In this document: in pieces, positions 56,957 to 64,000 of the stretch
How positions within the stretch are numbered: the stretch's first letter is position 1
Layout: each line of letters begins with the position of its first letter
Assembly: GCF_020080835.1 (NCBI RefSeq)
Contig: NC_058159.1
Span: 27,872,474-27,936,473, forward strand
DNA: 64,000 nucleotides
Direction: 5' to 3'
Source of the DNA: Cotesia glomerata
Lineage: Eukaryota; Arthropoda; Insecta; Hymenoptera; Braconidae
Notes under the pieces: model-generated
Databases searched by the model: none
What the model saw: the letters and a program-made list of their open reading frames with translations, nothing else
Told to the model about the DNA's origin: nothing
Made by a program: the position numbers and the translations under genes

Positions 56957-57185
56957 ACTACACTAATAAAAAAAATTAACTTAATTTAAAAGAAAAAATT
57001 TTTAAATCCGAAAATCTTTTTATAGAACTTCAAAAAATTTTTAATAAAAAAAAACAATTAAATTAAACAAAAAAAAATTTCTTAAAGAACAATTTTGCTT
57101 GATGCAAAATAATAAAATTCTTTAAAATTCTAGTTTCTTGGTTCAAAATTTTTTTTCTTAAATCAAATAGATTTTTTTATAAGTG
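56957..57185. mobile_element. TTGAATCAAG-family MITE, diverged copy
   Basis: It starts CACTAATAAAAAAAATTAAC and ends with AAATCAAATAGATTTTTTTA. The middle keeps CTTGATGCAAAATAATAAAA and TTCTTGGTTCAAAA. Older than the other copies. Confidence 0.5.
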
Positions 57186-57469
57186 ATTAAATGATTGAAA
57201 CAGTAGAAATAGTATTGTAAAGTAAAAATTCGAATAAATTTTTCAATTAGGTAAAAGACCCCAGGAAATATCTAATGCTCAAATAGAATATACTTTGAAC
57301 AAGTGAATCATTAGACATATGTTCAAAATACAGGCATACATCAGGACCAGGATTCAAAATACAAGATCAAGGGTCATGATATAATTCTTCTTTTTTTATC
57401 TGTCTTTTTAAATCTTTTTTTTTTTTTATTAAAATCTCTATGCTTGTAGTAAAAACTAACTGACTTACA

Positions 57470-59312
57470 AATATAAACTTACAAATAGATTATTGTTCAG
57501 CATGCCCGAACTTCGGTTCTGGGCCTGAACAAAAATCATTAACTATCCTTGAGAGTATTCTCTACTAGTGATCTATTCAGTGTATTATTAGAATTATTAT
57601 TTTTTTTTTTTTTTTTTGTATTTTTTTTAGTAATTTTTTGGATCTGTTATCTGAGAGTTTGAGTGATATTAGCTGTAAGATCGTTAAAACTGGTGATTTC
57701 AATACTTATATGTATGTTTATCAGGCACCAGGCTCGTATATTACATGATGCAAGATTTGCGCTCTTAAGGACGTTCCCAAGGAAAACACTTTTCTTGGAA
57801 TATCGTTCAAATTTTGAATCCAGATACTTATAAGTGTCCTTTATACGTAGAAATTTTTTAAAACCCTTCTTGCGGTGCTAAATTTTGAATAATCGAAAGT
57901 TTAAAATCACATATTTAACATGTGATCCCTATCCTAACCCTCATTGTAGCGCACTTTTTTTTTAAATAACTACAGTAATTTTCTTAGAATTTTTATAAAA
58001 AACTGAAAATTGTTAATTGAACATATAATAAACATATTTCTCAAAAAATAACAAAAAGGAGCGGTATTCATTTAGTTATAAAAAATGTTGAAAGTGAGTT
58101 TTCACTTTTTTTTCATTACTCGATCAAAGAGAGATGGTGGCTTGGCAACGCTGCGTTGGGCGGGAAGTTTTAAATACCCTAAAGGCGCAGCAGTTGTAAA
58201 TAAATGCGAGTTGCTCACAAATAGGTTAACTGTAGGATGTTGTAAAAAAAATGTGATTTCGTAAATCTCTGGAATATTTATTATGAATTATTTTTCAACA
58301 TTAATACTCCATATGTTAACATTATTAATAATTATAGATTCAAAAATATAATTAACAATATAGTTCGTATAAAAACTCTTGTTTCATTTACTAACATAAA
58401 ATGAAACATTTTAGAAATATATTATTTTTTAGACAAGTTTTTTTTTAATTTTTTTTTTGGTGATTTTAATTTCTTTATCATTATTAAGTCATTATTAATA
58501 AATTGTTTTTTATTAATTTCTCTTCAAAATAAAAGTAACCTTAAAATATTCAAACTCTATTACACTCGGCTCAAATATAAATAAAAATATACAGAAAGAG
58601 ATTACAATGTTGCCAGATCGGAAAAACGACGCAATGGGTATATTTTTGGACTTCTGCGCACGTTCGCGCCACTGAAAATGTACAGTGGATCGCAACTTTT
58701 TGTTGTTGCATTTATAGTATGGTTTATATGGGGAGACCGTTTTTAAAGTTGAGCACAACTGCTACTTGGGAACGTCCTTAAATTACTTTTATAATTTTAT
58801 TTTGCTTTATTATAATTATAATTATAATTTTGCTTTAATTTGAACAAAACAATCTTGTTACTAACTATCAAATAATTATTTAGACCTGGTGCTGTCAAAC
58901 TAACTTAGTGGCTGTATAACAGCATCACTTGGCAAATTATCAACTTAATGGTGTTAATTATGTGCAATTGCTACAAATTTTATAATAATAATAAATATTA
59001 TTATTATTCTTATTATTAATATTATTATTTTTTCTTTTTATTTTATCAATTACTATTATTTTTTGTTTTTGTTTGCAATTGCTAACACATCAATGGTCTA
59101 CTCATTTAGCAATCTATCTATTAAATTTATAATTAATATTAATATTAATATTAATATTCTATTAAATATGAAATTACTATACTAGCTGTAAGTCATCTTG
59201 TTATAAATCAAAAATTGTTTTTTTATATACTAACTGTTGTATTATTAACCCTGTTAATGGCCCCTTGGCTGTTGGGTTTGTTTATTTAAATAAAATAAAA
59301 TAAAATAAACAT
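57470..59312 (+). mobile_element. Probable LINE 3'-UTR remnant split by a TTAA MITE
   Basis: The segments 57470-57764 and 58783-59312 look continuous once the MITE is removed. The end GGCCCCTTGGCTGTTGGGTT then (TAAAA)n at about 59285-59308 resembles the 3' end of the LINE at 43371-43425. No protein frame survives, so the assignment is tentative. Confidence 0.4.
57769..58778. mobile_element. MITE with GGACGTTCCCAAG ends and TTAA target duplication
   Basis: The left end TTAA-GGACGTTCCCAAG and right end CTTGGGAACGTCC-TTAA are perfect inverted repeats flanked by TTAA. TTAA is the target of piggyBac-type elements, but the terminal bases here are GGAC and not the usual piggyBac CCC, so the class is open. 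GC-richer segments near both sides (GGCAACGCTGCG; CGCACGTTCGCGCC) interrupt an AT-rich body. No transposase was found. Confidence 0.78.
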
Positions 59313-59504
59313 TGCTTACTTATTTTCACTTAATATGTGGTCCTTTACAACCAGCACAAGATTTATGTTCAAAAAATACCAAGTAGGAAATTGTCTTCCT
59401 AATTAATTCTATTAAATGAAATATTTTTTGAAAAATTAAAACTACCTATAATTTTTTCTTTTTATAAATTACATCATTAAAAATTATACAAATAATTTAT
59501 GTGA

Positions 59505-59731
59505 GAGGCGCGCAGTAGCCCTATCGGATCCGACCCTTGCTTTCCAAAGCATTGGACCGGGTTCGAGTCCAGCGTACACCAATTAATATTTTCAATATTT
59601 CAGTGTATTATTCTGCTCGGCCCAAAAAATAAAAAAACGAGTTCCAATCTCAAAAAGTTTACTCCCTACCGTAGTCGCTCATGACCTTAGTAATTTATGC
59701 GACTTTAAACAAATTAAAAAAAAAAAAAAAA
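59505..59731 (+). mobile_element. tRNA-derived SINE with 11-bp target duplication
   Basis: AATTTATGTGA lies on both sides (59494-59504 and 59732-59742). The head has a box A-like GTAGCCCTATCGGATCCGA and a perfect box B GGTTCGAGTCC at about 59562, spaced as in a tRNA gene; a TTTCCAA loop sits between. A 3' body without tRNA character (TTCTGCTCGGCCCAAAAAAT, CTCCCTACCGTAGTCGCTC) and an A tail follow. A clean duplication and intact pol III boxes suggest a fairly young insertion. Confidence 0.85.
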
Positions 59732-59742
59732 AATTTATGTGA

Positions 59743-60365
59743 AGAATTAAATTTTATGATTTCTTTCTTGTTTTTCTATTATTAACTTATATTATTATAA
59801 TTTTTTTTTTTTTTATATAAAATTCATCATATTTTTTGTGATTAACATTCATGACATTAAATTAGATAAAATGTTTATTGAATAAGAAAAAGGAATATAA
59901 AAAATTACTTTTCTAATAAGAAAATTTTTGAAAAATGAAGAAAATAATTTAATTTAAGTACCTAAATTTTTTTTTTAACTGACTCGAATAATCAAGTTAA
60001 CATTCCCAATCCATCTCTTTGGTCTTTCGATTAAACCATAAATATTGATCGAGATCCTCAGCATACCCTGCATGGTACTACAGCATGTGTACACATAATA
60101 TTATATAGATAGAGATACGTGTGGTGTGTGGTGTGTCTACAGATAATACGCCGGTGAAAGCGAACGTGGCCGCGTGCCACCGCCTCCCATGGGAGTATCT
60201 AGGTTTTGCTCATCCAGGCGCTACTGTTTTGCCATCATTGCGCGTCTGTTTGTTTTTGGATGATTGTGGTTAATTACAACGCCGTTGCAATAACAAAACA
60301 TACTCCAACTTGTATGTGCAAAAATCCCATGGGATAAAGACCTACGATAAATAAATTCGATAATT
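59743..60365. other. Single-copy stretch
   Basis: 60020-60340 is GC-balanced with CCGCCTCCCATGGGAG near 60180. No exon was recognised. Confidence 0.35.
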
Positions 60366-60369
60366 TATA

Positions 60370-61430
60370 AAAAATTTTTACTTTTTATTATAAATACAAA
60401 TATTAAGTCTACAGAGGAAGATATGTAAATAATTTTTTATTGAAAATTTAAATCTTACGTCCTTAAAAGAAGAAATATAAGAAATTTTAATGATTATTAA
60501 ATTTTTGAAAAGAAAAAATATAAGAAAAGTACGAAAAAATTTTATTTTTTATTAAAAATCTCATTATTAAGTTTTCAAAAGAAGAAATGTAAACAAGATG
60601 AAAAATCAATAAAAAGTATTCAATTTTTATTAAAAATTTTAATAATTAAGTCTTCAAAAAAAAAAGTATAAAAAATAATATAAAGTTTTATTTATTTTCA
60701 ATAAATGCAAATATTAAAATCTCAAAAGAAGAAATATGAAAAATTAATAAAAATTTTAATTTATTATCAAGAATTAAATTAAGTTTTTAAAAGAAGAAAT
60801 GTAAAAAATCATTAAAAATTTTTAAATTTTATTCAAAATTCAACTAAATAAGTCTTTAAAAGAAGAAATATAAAAAATATTGAAAATTAATAAAAAAAAT
60901 TTTATTCTAAATTAAAAATTCAAAAATTAAGTCTTTAAAAAAAGAAATATAAAAATTAATAAAAAGTTTTATCTATTTAAAAAAATTTTAATATTAAAAT
61001 CTCAAAAGAAGAAATATAAAAAATCATTAAAAATTGTTTGATTTTTGTTTAAAATTCAACTAAATAAGTCTTTAAAAGAAGAAATAAAAAAAATATTGAA
61101 AATTAATAAAAAAAATTTTATTCTAAATTAAAAATTCAAAAATTAAGTCTTTAAAAAAAGAAATATAAAAATTAATAAAAAGTTTTATCTATTTAAAAAA
61201 ATTTTAATATTAAAATCTCAAAAGAAGAAATATAAAAAATCATTAAAAATTGTTTGATTTTTGTTTAAAATTCAACTAAATAAGTCTTTAAAAGAAGAAA
61301 TAAAAAAAATATTGAAAATTAATAAAGACAATTTTATTCTATATAAAAAATTCAAAGATTTATGTAATAGTCTTCAAAAGAAGAAATATAAAAAATATAA
61401 TGATTAACAAATAGTTACCTGTATTAATAA
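60370..61430. repeat. AT-rich tandem array with 216-bp higher-order unit
   Basis: Monomers of about 60-80 bp each contain AAGTCTTTAAAAGAAGAAAT or a variant. From about 60841 the order repeats exactly: CAACTAAATAAGTCTTTAAA starts at 60841, 61057 and 61273, that is, every 216 bases. Copies of the 216-bp unit are nearly identical, while monomers inside a unit differ. The left part (60370-60840) consists of diverged single monomers. Confidence 0.88.
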
Positions 61431-62189
61431 TTTCTACAAGCTTCTGTCCAGCACATGGTGTTTAAAAGGCCCGTTTATCTCAACGGGTATCTCGTGTCTC
61501 ACCACCATTTCCTATCCCGGTCCCGGTGGACATGAAGAAGAGCTTCTGACGATGATACCCCTAAATAGTCGACCCCCCGGCAGGAGAGGCAATCAATCAG
61601 CTGGTCACTGGGCCTTGACTGTGTCCACATTGCGCACCCGTAGTCTCAATTGTCTTTATCTCATCCTCATCCTCATCCCTTTTTTCCTGCTCCGCTTAAT
61701 AATTTCTCTCTTTTTCGCCCTGACGAAAGAAGAAATACAATAATGGAGGATATATATACAACTTTGTGGAGTTGAAGTACATCGAGCAAATCCAACCCAG
61801 GACAAGGATGATCATACTTATTCATTGCCTCGTATGTTTTTTTTATTACTGTATACATGTAGGCTCCATTCACTTGCATTTCACGGTGACATCTCGCATT
61901 GAAGGGCGCGAGAGAATAAAATATCCGTGCCCCTGTCCCTACTTCAGCTCTTTAGGACAATTTTGTGTTCATTTCACCCCGCGTCTTCTTCTCGAGCGAA
62001 ACGTAACGCATCTGGTGACTCTGGAGCGTCATATCAACAACCAGAGCCCACTTTTATGATATAGTGCTCAACTGCGCTCTTTTTACTCGCCTATTCTCAA
62101 ATAATTAAATATTAATTAATGTTTACTGTATTTAGTCACGCGACAAGGGTAGTTTGGTTTTTCAATACGAGTAGTGGTTACAAACTCTA
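61431..62189. other. Single-copy stretch, GC-rich
   Basis: 61440-62060 is the most GC-balanced part of this end of the window. Short frames on both strands (61552-62059) show no domain or conserved pattern. A 5' or regulatory region of an unseen gene is possible but unproven. Confidence 0.35.
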
Positions 62190-62194
62190 CGTTG

Positions 62195-62400
62195 ATAAAA
62201 AAAAAATAAATTTATTCAAGAAGAAAAATTTTTAAATGATAAATTTTGAATTGAGTGGAAAAAAATTTGAACCAAGAAATTTTTCTTTGATTAAATTTAT
62301 TTTAATTGAATAAAGAAAATTTTTACTCGATCCAAAATAATTCATGATTTTCTTGGTTTCAAATATTTTTCCTTGAATGAAAAACACTCAATTTAATCTA
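62195..62400. mobile_element. TTGAATCAAG-family MITE, strongly diverged copy
   Basis: GATAAAAAAAAAATAAATTT and AATTGAATAAAGAAAATTTT segments with inverted partners; the family order of arms is only partly kept. Confidence 0.45.
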
Positions 62401-62560
62401 GTTTTCATGTTAATGATTATCTAAAAACTTCTTCTTTATAATATAAACAAAAAATTATTATTTTTATCACAAATAAAAATAATATTAAATTCTTTTTAAA
62501 ACTTAAAAATTGGGCCTTATTTTACTGGAGCTTAAGATAATTAAATATTTAAACTATAAA

Positions 62561-62726
62561 GTAAAAGCCCCAATAGATGCTTATGTACCAGTATATGATC
62601 ACCCCATGTATCCGGAGGCACTGTAGTGCCTCAAGCCAAGTACACGTTTGTATATTTGTGAATATAGATATGCAAATACATGAAGTAATCATATACTGGT
62701 ACATGAGCATCTATTGGGGCTTTTAC
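62561..62726. mobile_element. 166-bp near-perfect palindrome, GTAAAAGCCCCAATAGATGC ends
   Basis: Arms of about 45 bp (GTAAAAGCCCCAATAGATGC, TACCAGTATATGAT) pair with ATCATATACTGGTA and GCATCTATTGGGGCTTTTAC with two or three mismatches. The loop has a second hairpin, GAGGCACTGTAGTGCCTC. The ends resemble those of the MITE at 1197-1422. Confidence 0.8.
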
Positions 62727-63079
62727 CTTGGTTTAAACTTATGTTCAGTATTTAAGTAAATAAAATATCACTGTTTTTGTAGCAATAAGAAAAGTTTCTA
62801 GAAAAAATTGAAAAAACTATATAAAAAAATCTAAATAAAATCTTAAGTATTGATTTTTACGGTTTCGAATAGAATTTTAGTTTTTAAAAAATACTTCTAT
62901 TATGGAGATAAGTAGGCTAAACATATATTACTATTATTACCTTTATATACCACACTTAGAATTATTAATTTTATTTTTTATAGTAAAAATGATAATTTTC
63001 ATATAAAGTATCTTTAAACAATTATTAATATCTGTATTTATTGATACTTTTCTTTTCATTACAAATATCTTTTATCTAC

Positions 63080-63352
63080 ACGAAAAAACGATTTTGTGAA
63101 ATTTACAGAAAACAATCTCTAAAATTTACAAAAGAAACTTGTAATTTTTACACATGAGAATATTTAAAATCTACATTTTTTTTCTGTAAATTTCACAAAA
63201 TATTTTCTGTAAATTTTGCATATAAATTTTGATAAAATTACACATAAAATTTACAAATTTCAACCCACAGAATTCACCATGTAAAAATAAAATAATGGGT
63301 TCTGCAAATTTTATATAAATCGATTTACAAACATAGTTCTATAAATTTTACA
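63080..63352. mobile_element. Fold-back rich in TGTAAATTT motifs
   Basis: AAATTTACA and TGTAAATTT words alternate, so several stems can form; outer ends are not clear. It directly abuts the next element. Confidence 0.4.
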
Positions 63353-63835
63353 CACAGAAAAAAAAATGTTCTTGAATCAAGTATATAATTTTGAAGAACT
63401 TAATATTCTTGATTTGAGTAGAAAAATTCATGATTTAAGGAAATTTTTCTTGAATTAAGGAAATTTTAGTTGATTCAAGAATTTTTCGTCTTGATTCAAG
63501 ACAATTCGGTTGCCCAATTTCAAAACACAGTAACTAACATATAAAAATTTTTTTCAATTTTTCTTATTAAAAAAAAGTTTGCCCGCCAAATTGATAACAA
63601 ATTTGATTTATGAATATAAAATACTTAAATATAAATGTTTTTAACAAAAAATACTTGAAATTAAGGTCTAAAAGGTATAAAAAAATGCAGCAATACTAAA
63701 AAAAAATCAGGTATAAAAATTTTGCAGTTACTGTGTTTTAAAATTGGGCAGCCGAATTACCCTCTTCAAAATTATATTCTTGGTTCAAAAATTTTTCTCT
63801 TGAATCAAGTTAATTTTTTTTTGTGCAAACTTTTC
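63353..63835. mobile_element. TTGAATCAAG palindromic MITE, last copy, split
   Basis: The left part starts CACAGAAAAAAAAATGTTCT; the right part ends TCTTGAATCAAGTTAATTTT then TTTTTTGTGC. The halves rejoin exactly as GACAATTACCCTCTTC when the 63507-63754 insert and one AATT are removed, matching the uninterrupted copy at 36570-36750. Confidence 0.8.
63507..63754. mobile_element. Nested 248-bp MITE with AATT duplication
   Basis: CGGTTGCCCAATTTCAAAAC and GTTTTAAAATTGGGCAGCCG are inverted, continuing into ACAGTAACT/AGTTACTGT, about 29 bp in all. AATT lies on both sides and occurs once in the empty-site sequence of the host element. The interior is non-coding. Confidence 0.88.
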
Positions 63836-64000
63836 TGTAAAATTTAAAGAGTAATTTTGTCCATGAAGGTTTTATCACTTAATAAATCAAAAATAATTAT
63901 ACCTTATAAAAAAATGTCAACTTTCATTCCTCTAAAATCATAAACTAAGCGCTTTATAGAATTAAAAATAAAAGTAAAAAAAATATCTGTTAATCCATTC

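Noticed and set aside
59505..59582. Functional tRNA gene
   Set aside because: Box B is perfect, but an acceptor stem and a proper five-base-pair anticodon stem with seven-base loop could not be formed cleanly, and the A tail and target duplication mark a SINE.
61552..62059. Small genes in the GC-rich segment
   Set aside because: Competing open frames on both strands and no conserved pattern; composition alone can keep them open.

Overview
The window is AT-rich nuclear DNA of an animal, most likely an insect. The single gene is interrupted by spliceosomal introns with clean GT..AG junctions, and its protein is a recognisable SCAPER orthologue. The rest is dominated by short non-autonomous DNA transposons, Helitrons, non-LTR retrotransposon scraps and a tRNA-like SINE. 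A hymenopteran, perhaps a parasitoid wasp, is a guess from base composition and repeat style; nothing here proves it.

Left part (1-38358). After a fold-back element (1-464) and a second, nested one (566-1533), the plus strand carries eight coding exons of SCAPER (S-phase cyclin A-associated protein in the ER): 1664-4740, 4821-4930, 5022-5145, 9434-9594, 25628-26045, 29623-29823, 35939-36112 and 38278-38358. Reading phase is kept across all seven introns. Together they encode about 1448 residues up to the TAA. The N-terminal exon or exons lie upstream of the window or were not recognised. Introns 1 and 2 are 80-91 bp; introns 3-7 are 2.2-16 kb and are swollen by mobile elements. The longest (9595-25627) holds three Helitrons, part of a fourth, several MITEs and long single-copy stretches.

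Right part (38359-64000). No convincing protein-coding gene of the host was found. There are two more Helitrons, stacked MITEs nested up to three deep (46720-48069), two decayed LINE regions with reverse-transcriptase C-terminal remains (42850-43425 and 54403-56540), GC-rich modular fold-back units inside the second LINE, a tandemly duplicated block (51530-52380), a TTAA-flanked MITE, a tRNA-derived SINE with an 11-bp target duplication (59505-59731), and an AT-rich tandem array with a 216-bp higher-order period (about 60370-61430). Between these are stretches of more balanced base composition that look single-copy and could be regulatory or parts of introns or UTRs of a neighbouring gene.

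I found no CRISPR array, operon or prokaryotic-type system. The most notable signals are a Helitron family with a classic A^TC...CTAG^T structure and a variable number of internal fold-back modules, one copy of which sits 4 bp inside a SCAPER 5' splice site, and the repeatedly nested TA-flanked palindromic MITEs.
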